Of a stretch of DNA of 64,000 nucleotides, positions 1 to 14,100 are shown in pieces. Position numbers and translations under genes: made by a program. Origin of the DNA: Lytechinus variegatus (lineage: Eukaryota; Echinodermata; Echinoidea; Temnopleuroida; Toxopneustidae); contig NC_054746.1 in NCBI RefSeq assembly GCF_018143015.1, positions 20,288,464 to 20,352,463 of the forward strand, in the 5' to 3' direction. The notes under the pieces are model-generated. The model was not told where the DNA came from, made no database searches, and was given only the letters and a program-made list of their open reading frames with translations. Each line of letters begins with the position of its first letter. Positions within the stretch are counted from its first letter, which is position 1.

Positions 1-261
1 GTTTCCGTTTTACACCCTGGCGAAGGCATTTTCCGCAAAAATAGCTAAAAAGCGACTAGTGAAGAGTCTACGTTTGTCTACATTATCAGCTGGTCGCGCG
101 ATGCAAAAGTCCGCACCGAAGATAACAACAGAACATGTTCAAATCATAGAGCTGTATGTTCAAATGCAGCTGTATTCAGGTTCAACACGAATGTTTGCCT
201 TGATTTGCCTTTGCCGAACTGCAGGCAATTTGCACCCGATGGACCTATAACAACGTATTTA

Positions 262-320
262 ACTCTATGGTAGTGGTATAGTTCAGTGGTAATTTGCCCC
301 CTTACTATCATGGAAGAAGA
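262..320 (+). repeat. Possible truncated tRNA-like A-box fragment
   Basis: GGTATAGTTCAGTGGTAAT resembles a tRNA D-arm/A-box, but no B-box follows; a microsatellite begins instead. Weak evidence. Confidence 0.2.
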
Positions 321-364
321 TGATATTCTCCGTTAATTGTATGACACTGCATTCTATGAGTTCG

Positions 365-600
365 TCTTGTTCTTGTTCTAGCTTCTTCTCCTCCGGCCTT
401 CTTCTCAGTCTTCTTCTTCTTCGTCTTGTTTTCTTCTTTTTCTTCTGTTTTTTTTCTTATCATCATCACTATTATTATGTATTATTATATTATTTTATTA
501 TTATTTTTATTATTATTGTGTATTATTTATTATTATTATAATTATTATTATCATAATTAGTAGTAGTAGTATATAGAATTAGTCGTAGTAGTATTTTTGT
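365..600. repeat. TTC- then TTA/ATT-rich microsatellite
   Basis: Low-complexity tract: TTCTTCTTC-type repeats from ~380 to 460, grading into ATTATT/TTATTA repeats to ~560 and TAGTAG repeats to ~590. The open frame across it is an artefact of composition. Confidence 0.8.
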
Positions 601-1964
601 CTTATCATTATTCTGCTTACTAAAGTTAATTTGGGCTATCGCCCGTTCTCACCTCCCTGAGAACACAAACGGCACTGCAAGACATGTTCAGATTTAATTC
701 ATATGAAAGCTCTGTGTACATAAATATGAAGTTATGTGGCCGTGGGTCCGGGCCGTGGGTAGCCACTGAGATTACATGAGGTTGTGTGTGGAAACTCGCC
801 AGTGTCGGACTCTCAATAACCAGCGATGGGTGTAGACTTGTAGTAGCTCATTTTTAACCTTTTTCAACTTTCATCATTTATTTTATGATATTCTTCAGAA
901 AAGTCCTTTAACTCTGAAGTTCATCAAACTTTTAGTGAACTGTCCATTTTTCTTCCAACTTCATTGCCATGCAATACCAGCACACCTGTTTTCTGTCATC
1001 TTATTACTGAGGAATGAAAGGTTGATTGTTTGGGAGCAATTAAGCACCAAACAGTGTTTACGCTATCTTTCAGCTCCTTCCACAAACTGTAAACAAGTTC
1101 ATGATACATTAGCCATTAACCTTGTTGTGTTTCTGACCACCAGTCTTTCTGGCACCATCACCCACCTCTTGGGAGATGGGGCCTGGATGCTGAAATACAC
1201 CCTAATCGTCATGGAAACATTGACTGACAGTTATTTTTAGCCAATTATAATCCACTTTGGTCACCAGCTAGGAGGCAGATTTTGCCATCTTCATTTTGCC
1301 CCCTAGCAGAAAACGCCACTCTTTGAGAAACTTTCAACGTGGAAACTTCACTCTTGTGTTTTCATATGCACATTCTCATTTAGTCATTTGGAGCACTAAT
1401 TTTGCTTCGTTTTACTTTCATGATTGGATCGTCTTGTGTGTCCAGCATTGGATTAATTTTCGCCTCAGTGTTACTTTTTGCAAACATTGTAAATAACATT
1501 TTGTATGGGATGTGCAATAATTGAACTTATGACACTTAATGATTTAATCTGTGGAGATCGACCTGCGCCGAGCGTTCAAACAAAGACAAGCTGTCCGCAC
1601 GGTAAGTGGAATCACTAACTAATATTCCTAAAGACTCTTCACTAGTCGCTTTTTAGCTATATTTGCGGAAAATGCCTTCGCCAGGGTGTAAAACGGAAAC
1701 GCGCTGCCTGTCCTGCAGCAAGGAGCTTCTAACACAGCAAATATTCACTGCTACGCGCTGTACTATAAGTAGGCCTATACTATAATTTATAAGCTAAAAC
1801 AGCATCAACTTCGACCCCGGTTATCTTGCCGTCCAATACTGCAGCAAAATTTGTTCATTAACATTTTGATACGGGCGTGTGCTGCAGCGTTGCCAGACTT
1901 TGAATTTATCACGTAAGGACTCCATCTTCCATCAGTTTTTAGTCTCCAAACCCGGGCTCCAAAC

Positions 1965-2136
1965 ATGGTGGATTCTAATCTCATAGTAGGCGTGGACGTA
2001 GGAGGAACCTACACAGACGCCGTGTGCCTTCGCGAGGGCCGTGTTATGGGCGTGGTGAAGGAACCAACCACCCAAGATGTGACTGGGGGAGTCAAACACT
2101 CCATACAGAGTCTGATCAGAGTACTCCAGGAACAAG
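1965..2136 (+). CDS. Hydantoinase-DUF917 exon 1 (start codon, first ATP-binding motif)
   Basis: Encodes residues 1-57 plus one base of codon 58. It begins MVDSNLIVGVDVGGTYTD, so the phosphate-binding DxGGTxTD motif lies only nine residues from the start, as usual for this family. That supports this ATG. The donor is AACAAG|GTGAAT. Confidence 0.92.
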
Positions 2137-5100
2137 GTGAATCTCAACACATCATCAGTGCTTAACCTCCTTGACTTTGCTGATACCTGTAACCATCCCT
2201 TGTATTACTATTAAACAGTGTCAATAGCAAGGTCTATATTATAAATATTAATAGATTCCAGTTTTATAAAAGTGTAATGCCATATATATATGCCATAAGT
2301 TAAACCAGGAGGAGCTCATGTATTTACCCATACTGACGGGACAAGGGTAGATTATGGTCAAAATATCTAGCAAGATAAATTATGAAAACAGAAATTATGC
2401 ACTTACCACGACTATATGGATGAAGGTCTAACGAGTGGCAGTTTTCCTGACATCTGGGCACAGACTGGAACCTCAAAAAACGAAAAGTTCTCTCCTACCC
2501 CCGTTTCGATCGGCAATTTTGTTACAATTCATAACAAAAATGGCCGATCGAGACGGGGGTAGAAGGAGAAAACTTCGTTTTTGAGGTTCCAGTCTGTGGC
2601 CAGATGTCAGAAAAACTGCCACTCGTTAGACCATCATCCATATAATCGTGGTAAGTGCATAATTTCTGTTTTCATAGTTTATCTTGCTAGATATTTTGAC
2701 CATAATCTACCCTTGTCCCGTGAGTATGGTCAATTACACGGTAAGCTCCTGGGCTCCCGCCCGCATAGTGGACGGGAGTTCCCTGAGTTAGCCATAAGTG
2801 AATTTTTTTCAGAATTAGACTTAGATGTTGATTTAGAGTAAAATCTTCAGTCACTGTATTTGGTTGTTTCGCTGAACCACGTTGGCATCTCTCACATAGT
2901 AAAATGTCAGAAATTGTTAAATAAATCCCCAGGAATGACGTTTTTTCCTGTCTAATGTTGATTCTGCATGAAAATTAAAATTTTGAATTGTATCTAGTAT
3001 TTTTATCCCATTAGTCTGATGGACCCCCATGATGGAAACATTAAAATATGCTTGAAGTAAATAAGCCTTTTGCAAATTCCTTAAACCCTGTTGTTAAGTC
3101 TCCTTGAAAATGCATGCCACTATTTCATTTCGTCACTAAATTATTTTAATGCGTGTGCCCCGAAACGGTTGAGGTGTGAACGGTATAAACTTAAAATGTG
3201 TTTTATTGGACAAATTTCCTGATTTTACGGGATTGATCGCATGCCTGAACAAAATGAAATATCTTCATATTTTTTTCTTGTTTATATTAAACACCTTCTC
3301 AAGCATTGAATGGACAAAAAGTTTGAGGATATAATCTTTGTCAGTGGCCCTCTAATATCCAATTACTAAAATATATAAAGCAAATACTCAAGCTTCTATT
3401 TTAAAGTGACAAATTACCAGAAGTGGGCGTTAGAATTCATTTTAAATCTTAACTGCTGGAAAAATGCAATATTTCAATTATAACTGGGTAAAAATGCATT
3501 CAGTGACTACCGGGTACTACACTTTTGTAATTATAATTATCCCAAGTAGGACTGAAAAAATGCATAACTGTGGTCTGTGTTAACACGTCCACAATGCTTT
3601 TTTCTGACAATTTGGAACAGGTAATCCAACAAACTTCCGCCAGGTGAATATTGGAACCACTCACTTTGTGAATGCAGTATTGCAACGACGTCACCTGACT
3701 CGTGTTGCCATTTTAAGACTGTGTGGGACAGCCTCACATGCTCTTGAACCATGTGTCGAGTTCCCAGATGACCTCAAGCAGGTAATGACTTAAATGTTGT
3801 TTTTTAAGCAGGATTATTAGCATGCAGATATAGAGCTGTTGTGTGAACAGGCTTTCAAGTTCGAATAGTTATGTTACTTTAATAGATGTGTTCTTCATTA
3901 TGCTTGAGCATCCTCTCTCCTCTGTTAGTCATCAAAATTCCATCTTTTCTTCCATCACCTTCTTTACATTCCTTTCAACATAATTAGATTCACTCTTCCA
4001 TCCTTCTCTTTTCTTCATGCTCATGTTCACCCATACTTCACTCTTGCTAAGTTCTTATTCTCTGATTGGTGCTCTCCCTCTGACTTAAGTTCATTAATAT
4101 TCAATAGCAGCTATTCATTTTCCATGTATTTCTTTTATTAACTGTCTTTGGTATTTGAATACCGGTATTCATTATTTATCTTTGTTTTATATAAATCAAA
4201 CATGTAAATATCTATGCTATTAAAATAAACCCCTGAGGTTCAAAGTTGTTTAGTCCAGGGCAGTTCATCACAGGCAATCATCAAGTGAGGTTGTTCAATG
4301 TCCACTTCATGTCTCTGTAAGTTAGAACCGTGCCCTTTGCCGTTGCTCTGGCCACTCTACATTTGCAAGTGGATGACAGAGGAGACATTCTTTTTTTTGC
4401 ATGAGGCACTCTTAGAGACATATGGGCCCTGTACACAAAGGTTAGCGATTAATTGCTCATTTGAAAGAACTGTTCTGATTGGTTCTTAGTCTACTGAGCA
4501 AAATGTGCATGCAACAATGATCTTGATAGGCAGTTTCATTTAGCAATTAAACATTAACCTTTGCATTATTTGGCCCTGGTCATGGAAGATTGATTTTATC
4601 CCAAATAGAAGATTGTAGTTTTTAGTTGTGCTACCATAGGTATTGAAGAGGTTTCATAGTAGCCTTGCTTCTTGCAATTCTTCAAAATTGGGTTGGCTTT
4701 ATTGTTGACCCATTTGATAAAACGATAAAACAAATCATGCATAGGTGAGTTAAAATGGCGATGTATGCATCTGGATAATTACCGGTGTTGTGCTACTTGC
4801 GCCATTACTTTATCAGTGTCTGTAAAGCTGTTTTCTCATTCTCCAAGACTTCATACAGAGGAAATTAAGTTCTGAGAGGCAATGGCTTAATCACTTTGGT
4901 ATCATTTCTCTTGCATCTCAGGCAGTGTATGATTCTCATTACTTCTTGAATGGTGGCTTTAACTATGATGGCCAGACCATTACCTGTCTTGACTTTGACG
5001 AGGTACTGTCATGCTTGAATGAACTAAGAGAAAGGGGTATCACCAACATCGTAGTCAGCTGTGTCTTTGCTCCTGTCAATGGCGACCAAGAATTCCAGGT

Positions 5101-8100
5101 ATGTAGGCATTTTAATGATTTTTTTAATATTCTCTAACTTAAAGAAAACCTACTTTCCAAAGATCTTCATCGGTCATGGAACAGGTAGCTTGGGGCTTTT
5201 GCCCAACCCTTTTTCATATTTTTCAATAACCATTTGCAAAAATGTGCTATAGACCATCAAATTGTTATTTTATGCATATTAACCCCCCCCCCCCCTAATG
5301 CACTCTCAAATTCATTTCGTAATTTGTTTGTGAAAATCAGTGAAAATTAAAATTACATGACTGGAAAGTAAACTCATTAGCAGTAAAATGGTACTTTGAG
5401 TTTCTACCACAATGGGTGATATCAAGTACGGTGTTTGGTGTTGATGTTGGTGTTGAGAGCGTGAAAAGGCTGCTGAACCGAGCCCCAACACCGAGCTGAG
5501 TTCAGAGGAGCAATACCGATCGCGTTAATCGATATCCTATGACGTCACACCTCTGGGCTGCGCTGCTGATCATCTCAAACTTTACGCGAGAAATTCTCAA
5601 CGATGAAAGTGAAATCAGGAAGAAATTGCAGTAAAATCTTATTGTACAGAATGCACAGGTTAAAATCACTGCAATAATCAGAAAGCATAAATATTATTTT
5701 TCATTAAAATGTGTAAAACTCTAATGATTTGCGCTCATCTTAACTGTAATAGATAATTTTACGGGGGTTTTCATCGTGTTTGCCTCCTGTTTGTGAACTA
5801 CAGTCCATCAACACCAACACCCGAACTTGAAATCACGATTTTCCCAATCCCTGGGGGTTGGTGTTGGTGAATAGGGAAATTGCACGTAGATCGTCAACAC
5901 CAGCTGTAATGCTCGATTCAGCAGACGACATTCAACACCAGAGCTCAACACAAACTGCCGGAAATACATCATATTTTCCGAGGTCAATCCCAACACCAGC
6001 GTGATTTCAAGTACGGTGTTGTAGCTGATGTTGGTGTTGTCCCAACACCAGATTTCAACACCATACTTGAAATCACCCATTGATCCACTAAATATCACTG
6101 TTTTGAAAAAAAAGTAAAACGCAAAGTAGCAGGTGGTTCACTTCCACTGCATAATAGTGGAAGCAGACAAAATGTAAGTATAATGTAATCAATCTTGATT
6201 GAAGAAAGTAGTGTGTATCAGGGTTCCCAGCCATTTTTCCAGTCAGGGATAATGATCCGTGAAATTTAATAAAAAATACCTCAAATCAGGGAAAAATGCC
6301 TCAAGTGAGGGAAAAATCAGGGAATTTTGATCAGCCCAAAAGTCGAAAGCACGGTAGTCAGTCAGACTCGGTTATATTTTGTTGCATATCAAAACAACAT
6401 CTATTGAATGACTAGTTATGGTGGTACTAATTAGTTTTACATTATTCTTTTTACACTAAAAATACATGTCATTCTCTGCAACAACTTGAAAAACATGTGA
6501 GACTGGGAATGGGTTTAAATAATTCAGGGAATCTATAAACTTCATCAGGAAATTTTGTTTTCTTGAAAAGCTGGGAACCCTGGGGCCGATTGCTAGAAAG
6601 GGTCTTTGCAATATAAATTCTACAAAATCTTATTTATTCTGTACTGCATCATATCCTGCAGTGAGTAAGCCTGTAGACTGAGTAGTACTTTATTTTGTAA
6701 AGTCTCATCTTTTCCAGGTAGTTTCTTTTTAATCAGACAGTCTAACGGACCATTTCCTACATCCATTGATGCATTCAACTCATATCAGCTGATAAAAATC
6801 GGCATAAATAAAAACCCATTACATTATTAGTTGATATTTTACGGTTAAGGAAACTTGGTTCCAGCCTATATTACTCTTCTAAAGGCGTTAATTAATTTGA
6901 CAAACCAAATCCATCAAATTTCAACAACAAATGAGCTTGTGTGTCATAATGAAAATGGACCAGGTCCAGGTGGGTGTTTCATAATCATAAAAGCTGTTAA
7001 CAATGTTACAAGCAAATTTAAGAATGACTGGTGATCCTTTCTTGTGGTAAATTATAAATAAACTGACTTTTCACTAATATTGATGTAGCACCTATGAAAG
7101 GATCACCAGGGGAACGTTTCATCAATATTTTCATCCCGACAAGTTGTGAGGTCTGACAACTTTCCTTGATTATTATTGGCTGAGAGGCACTGTTACCATA
7201 GTAACTGTCAGATAAAACAGTACTTGTCGGACAAAACGTCTGACAAGTCCTTTCATGAAACGCTCCCCAGTTGTTGGTACAGTCATTTGTAGAGTCGCTC
7301 GTAACTTGCGAACAGCTTTATGAAACACCTACCAGGGTTCTGTAACACAAAGCCTTGTAATTGATCATATGAAAAAATTTTGTGATTGATTGTACATTGT
7401 GGTCAATACAATCAATCTAAAAGTTTATTGTATGATCAATTACTCTAAGCTTTGTGTCACAGAGCATTGGTGATACAGTGATTGTACCCTTTTAGTTCTA
7501 CTACTAAATCAACCCCTCATCTGATGTTCAGATTGTTCCATCCTATGAATCGTTAAAAAGCTTTCTTTTATTAGTCACATTTCAAATAGACAGTAGTATA
7601 TTACTGTATGATTTACTTGTACTATTATAGTTTTCCATTAAATCTATATCATAATAATGGGTACATGTATGTCAATCACGGGGAATGACTGTAGGCTGTA
7701 CTGAGCACTGTCAGAGTGGCAAAAAAAAAACTTTTGTCATTTTCTGTCAAAACAAGGTTAGGTTTCGTTAGATTTTTTTGTTAGGTACTCTTATTCTCTT
7801 CAACACTCAGCATGAAAGAGTGGATTTGTGGAGGGGTTCACTATCTTTTGAGCATAATTTATGTTTTTTCATAATCTGGTCTAAACAATTGGTTTGACTC
7901 GGGCAAATATTCAGCTTATGGAAGGTTTGTTTGTATATGCAAGTTTACCTTTATCTATCAAGAATAATAGTGTTCTATGATCCATTGTTATTGTCTAGGT
8001 AATGTCTCATGCCAATATTATCAATTTTGAAACATACTGTATGCATTTGATTATGAAGTGTATTTTTAGACATGACAAAAAGTTATTTGTGCAACATTTT

Positions 8101-11100
8101 CAAAAACTCTTTGAATTTTCAGGTTAGGGATTTTATAAGAGAACATTACAAAGAGGCAAGCGTGACTCTCTCTCATGAGATTGGGCAAATGGGATTGCTC
8201 GAAAGGGAGAATGCCGCCATCTTGAATGAGTCACTGAAGCCGCTGTGCAGGCAAACAGTCCGTGCATTCAGTCAGGCTCTGCAGGAATTGAACATTAAAT
8301 GTCCATTCTTCATGACGCAAAATGATGGCACCATCATCAGGTAGGTTTAGTTTAAAGATGACATATTCTAATTTACAAAATCACTGGGTTTTTGTTAATT
8401 TTTTTCAGAGCCAGGATCTTTAGGAGGTATGGTGTGCATGATGGCGAGTGATGTGGGGAATGGTGAGGATGATGGTGGTAGTGGTAGTGGATATGATGAT
8501 GGTGATGAAGATGGCAATGATGCTGGTTTTGATAATAATGATGATGACGACGATGATAATGATGGTGGTGTTGATGATGAGATGATGCTGATGATGGTGA
8601 TGGTGATGATGATGATGACAATAAGAGTGTTGATGGTGATGATGATGATTATTATGATGGTGGTGGTAATGATGATGGTGGTGGTGGTGATGATGAAGAT
8701 GGTGATGATGATGATAATGATAGTGGTGTTGGTGATGATGATGGTGATGGTGAAGATGATGATGATGATGATGTTGATGATGATGATCATGAAGATGATG
8801 ATGATGATGTTGATGATGATGGTGATGTTGATGAGGGTGATGTTGAAGATGATGATGATGATTATGATGATTGATGGTGGAGAGAATGCTGATACTGATG
8901 GTAATGGCCAGTTGATGAAGGTGATGTCAAGGATGATCACTATGATGATGAGGAGGAGGATCTTATATAATGATGATAATGATGTTATATTCAATGATAA
9001 TGTGATCGTGATATTAATGAATACAAGTAGCTCTCGCACTCCATTCCTAAATTATCCTATTTTATTTTTGTTTAGTTCTGAATTGGCACTTGATCTACCA
9101 GTGCGTACATTCTCATCTGGTCCAACAAATAGTATGAGAGGAGCAGCACATTTGTCAGGTATGCACAGAAAAAGCTTTGAAAGTTTCCTGAATAAAGTGT
9201 GATGTCAGTTGACATGGTGTCATGGCGGGCTGGTTTTAAACAGAGTCGCAGCTGACGATCGTCTGTACACTTTGGCTCTTTTGAAAAATAGGTTGCAAGC
9301 AATCAAATTTCAATAGCAGCCATTTTCTCATATGAGAAACACAGGCTTTCATTCGGCGGGTTCATTTGTTTAAAACCAGGCCGACAGGACATCATGGCAA
9401 CCGACGTCATTGCTTTGGCACTCTTTAGAAAGAAACTTTCTCTTCTAGTCTTCTCTCTCTTCCTCTCCTGAACATTTATTTCTGCGTGACATCATCAATG
9501 TTTTGTTGGTGAGAATCATATCATTTCTCAGAACAAGAAAAACAAGGCATTCTTTTAGATAATGTGCCACAAAATATACACTTATGTTTTACTGTTCTGA
9601 GCATCAATGGAGAGGTATATTTGTGAAAAATGAACATACCTTTGTGATGTAACTTGCTGCCAAATAAATGTGAGGAAAAGGTAAAAGTTTTACAGAAGAT
9701 TAATCTGTGTTTGAGGCTGGTATTGTTCACACTTTAACATAGAGCTATTACAGAAGGAGAACCATCTTCCAATTCCTCTGATAATCCTTTGTTATCGCTT
9801 CGCTCGAGCAAATGAACATTAAATAACATCAACCGGCGAGCCGCCAGGCGCAAGTTAGAGCCCGCTTACATTACGCCATAAGCCCGCTCGTAAAATCTGA
9901 GGTCACCGTCGTAAACGACGTTCTCCCACATAACTTCTCTATGAGCTCTGTTTTTTTTTTTCAAAATCGAAACACGACTTGCTGTTCTTCCAACATCCAT
10001 ATCTCTTCATACTGATTCCTGATGTACATCTTTTATGTATGGTTGAACTTCTGAGATGATCCCCTTGGCATTAATACCAAATACGTTAAGTCTGATTTAA
10101 CCCAGCCACAGTACGTACAGAGAAAGTTGGATATTAGTCATTTATGTATGTCTGTTTTTCTTACTTTATTTAAACCTTCTCCTGTGCGCTCCTTTCGTAA
10201 AAAATTACAATGAGGGGGAAAAGCATACTTCAAAGTTGATTCAAATGGTAAGATTATTTGTTGGTCGTGTATGCCTTGAAAATATAACGACAAATCTACG
10301 GGGCATTTCTACATCGCTTGATGCATCGTCGAGTATCTTCTGGTGCCCCATGTACTCCTATTTGTGTAAGTTCAAGGTGAGCGTGATGCTTGAGCTCCGA
10401 GCTTGCGCGCTCAGCTCATTTACACAATACAGGCCTCAGCTCCGGACTGTTTCGGAAAAACACTAGAATTGACGCACTTGAAGAGATAGATCTAGACCTA
10501 ACTTTTATGATATTTCGTTGATGATGATCTGTAAATTTTATTTGTATTAATATTACCCATTGGGTCCGAATGTCAGTGTTTTAAATTGGATTCGATCAAC
10601 TTTCCCTATCTGATTTAGGGCTGATTTACGGGCGACATGCGCCTGTAAGTGTGAAAGTGCCGTGATGGACCAACCTGCTGTGAGGGAATTAGCGGTGCCG
10701 CACATGGGGCAGAGCATTCAAGAGAGTCAGTCCTTCTGTAATAGCTCTATGCTTTAAATTAGTTCAACAGAGTCAGACTCAGACTGTGAATAAAATAGTA
10801 CTTTTGGAAAGGGTAATCTCTCTGAGTTTTGGCAATTTTTTTGTCATACTTAGGATGAATCTATTACAGCTAGCTAAATACTCGTATTCCAGTTTGGACG
10901 GGTAAGAGGTTTTGAGATATAAGGGGATGGGGCTTCACACTTCCCCCCAAATTAACTTGATCTCTTGATTTTATATCTGACGATTAAGTTAAAATTAATG
11001 TATGTACTATGATTTCACAGGGGTGACAGACAATGCCATAGTCATCGATATCGGTGGAACCTCGACCGATGTCGGCTACCTGATGAAGGGTTTTCCTCGG

Positions 11101-14100
11101 GAGTCTTCGAGCAGGAGCCATATTGCCGGGGTCTCAACAAACTTCAGGATGCCAGATGTGCAGAGCATCGGACTCGGTGGTGGCTCATTGGTGCAAGGAG
11201 ATCATTTGGTGAGTATAGTCAGAGGATATATATATATATGACAAAGCTTGGCCTGGGGAGGGGGCTACTTGAAGAACTGCCAAGGTTTCATGATTGTTAG
11301 GATGAATCCTGTAGAATTAATTATTTTACTATTAAATACTTATTTTCATCATCTCTTTGATCTGATCCATGTATGTCAAGGCTGCAGCGCATTTGGTCTA
11401 GTCGCGAGAGCATTAGACTAATAATTGCAAGGTTGTGGCTTGGAATCTCCACTCTGCCGTTGTCTCCATTTTGATAAAAAGACCAGAAATTAATATCTGT
11501 CGTCTAGAAGGTCAGCAACTATGCCTGATTAACTTCAACGTAAAAGGTTTCCTACATAAATGGTTATATACCAGCTTTGCGTTTACCAGAAGAAAGTTGT
11601 GCTGCTACTGGAGATAAGAAACAACTAGTCCCATATAGGTCTATTCAACAGCTATTTGTGTAATACTTCCACACTTCCATGTACACATTGAGAGAAACAA
11701 TGTGTTCTGACCACTGTTCTTCACAGGAAAACATTGCTGTTGGTCCAAGAAGTGTTGGTTATCGTCTTCTTAGTGAGGGTCTTACTTTTGGTGGGAACAC
11801 ACTCACTGCCACAGATATCGCCGTAGCAGCTGGACTTGCTGAAGTAGGAGATACTGCCAAGGTTGCTCACATTCCCAAGAACACTGTAGACAGTGCTGTT
11901 GACAAAATGCACAAAATGGTTGAAGAGGTCATTGATCAAATCAAGGTATGTAATTAGTATTTATGATTCTTTCAGAGATATCAATACTGGGAAGTTTGAT
12001 ATTGTAGATGGAAAAGTGTGATTCTTAATTGGTGCATGGTAATTTTTTGATGATGCATCACTGAGTATTAAATGAGGGATTTCTTCACTATATAGACTGT
12101 AACCAAATGTAATTGAGAGCAATGAATGTTTTGTCATAAATTAATCACAATTATAGTTAAGAACTACCACATATCGGAAAGCCTCTGCCTCCTTCATTTG
12201 ATGAAACCTATGATATGATAATTTTATCCATTAGTGGATAACAACTGTTTGAAGAGGGGGTCACAAAAAAAATTGGTAGGCAGTATCAAAAGAAAATTTT
12301 TATTCTAGAAAAATCATTATGTACCCACTAACTTCATAATTATGTCATTTAATGAAGTGAGCAAGAAAGTGTTCTATTTGTTCAAAAGTGTGACATTTAT
12401 ATTACTTTTATTTCCATATTTTCATGAAAACAAATTCATTTTCACCGGCTGCCTGATGTATTGTCAAACACAAGTTTTATTTTGCGTAGATTATAGTTAC
12501 CCAAATGGAATGGAGAGTGAATATCAAAATCACAAACTATCCTTTCTATGCCTGATATTGTTTTTCTATCACTTTAGATCAGCAGTGACGATGTACCAGT
12601 CATTGTGGTTGGAGGAGGGAGTATACTTATTGATGAGAATCGTGGTCTTCAAGGAGCTTCTCGTCTCATTAAACCACCCCATTATCAGGTTTGTATTTTT
12701 TTTTATTTCAAGAAAAATTATTTGAAATTTAGAAAATATTGATTTATCCAATATTTATTTCTATAACTTAGTCTCAAGTTGAAATGTATCATGAAAGTTA
12801 TTACTTCTACTTTTTGTGAGAATCATATTTGTAGCCATGTTTATCCACTTCGTCAGGAAAAAAAATGTACTCTTCATTTGTCTTTTTTTCAGAAAATTTT
12901 AATATCACATCGACTATTTATACTTAAGGTATTCTTAAGTGGCATTATATGTAACCCTTATTAAAGTGGGAAGGGAGGTCAATTTGATTCTCCTTCGACA
13001 AATTTTGTCAATACATCATTGCACAAAACGTTTTGACCATGTCGCTTGCTGACTATTTACTTTCAAGTCTTGCGCATTTTTTAAGACCAAATTTGTAACA
13101 CCCGGGTACGCAGTTCCGTAATTGCGCAACATTTTGTAAGTGCATGTCAGACCCAGAATTGCTCATAAAACTGATTCTGTGTACAAACTCAATACAAATT
13201 GTGTTTTCCAACCAAAATTCATAAATGTATGATTATTTTTAAGTTTAAATGGATTTATTTTATGCTATTTATGATCACTGACAAAGTTTATTGGAAAAAA
13301 AATTACGAAAAAAACTAAGAAATACATAAGAATTAAAAAAAAACAATTAAATACATAAGAAGTTAATTATATTTTTGCAATTCTTTTGTAGATATGTAAA
13401 AATTGATACTCTCAACAATTAGCATTTTACTAGATATATAAATTGAGTTAAAGCAAAAACACAAAAAAGCAAATGAAAGGCAAATTTTACATGCTTATTT
13501 GCATAATTAATTAATACTATACAGTCATGTAGTTTACATTATCGCGCAATCAGTGGCTGAGATCTGAGTAGGGGGTCAAATTGACCCCCCTCCCCTGTAC
13601 ATCCTGGTCTAACATAGCCCAGATAAAATAGGGTTAAGAGCTTCATGAAATACCCCCTTATTGACTGTGGAATTATGTTAACACACGCATTTATATATAT
13701 CATTTGGATTCTTGTATCGACCCCGTAATATCACTATTTCTCTATAGGCAACAAATAGATGAAGCACTCCATTCTTTGTGTCAAGATTATGATTGATAAA
13801 GAAATCATTGAGATCTTTTTTCTTCTTATAGTCACAGAAACTGTTGTTCACATCGTTAATTCAGAATACTTCATCATTTTTATCATGACTTGAATGTAGT
13901 GAGTCAGGTGTTGAGGATGCAAGAATCAAGAATTGTTATGTCCGCATCTATTTTAATTTACAGTCTGCAAATGCTGTTGGAGCATCTCTAAGTCAAGTCA
14001 GTGGGACGGTAGACTACCTGGTAAACGTTGCAGAGGTCTCTCGTGAAGATGCTATTAAGACAGCAGAAGTAAGGGCAAGACATGCTGCAGTGGCAAATGG

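Larger units (their letters stand above)
1..1700. mobile_element. Unit bounded by 69-bp inverted repeats
   Basis: Bases 1-69 and 1632-1700 are reverse complements with one mismatch. The left copy starts at the window edge, so the true terminus may lie further left and no target duplication can be tested. The interior (70-1631) holds microsatellite DNA and no convincing gene. It could be a long-TIR non-autonomous transposon or a local inverted duplication of the region just upstream of the hydantoinase gene. Confidence 0.55.

Noticed and set aside
8395-9202. Long open frames on both strands (Met/Asp-rich on plus, Ile/His/Ser-rich on minus).
   Set aside because: They are translations of the GAT trinucleotide satellite; the plus-strand frame merely runs into exon 5 of the hydantoinase gene.
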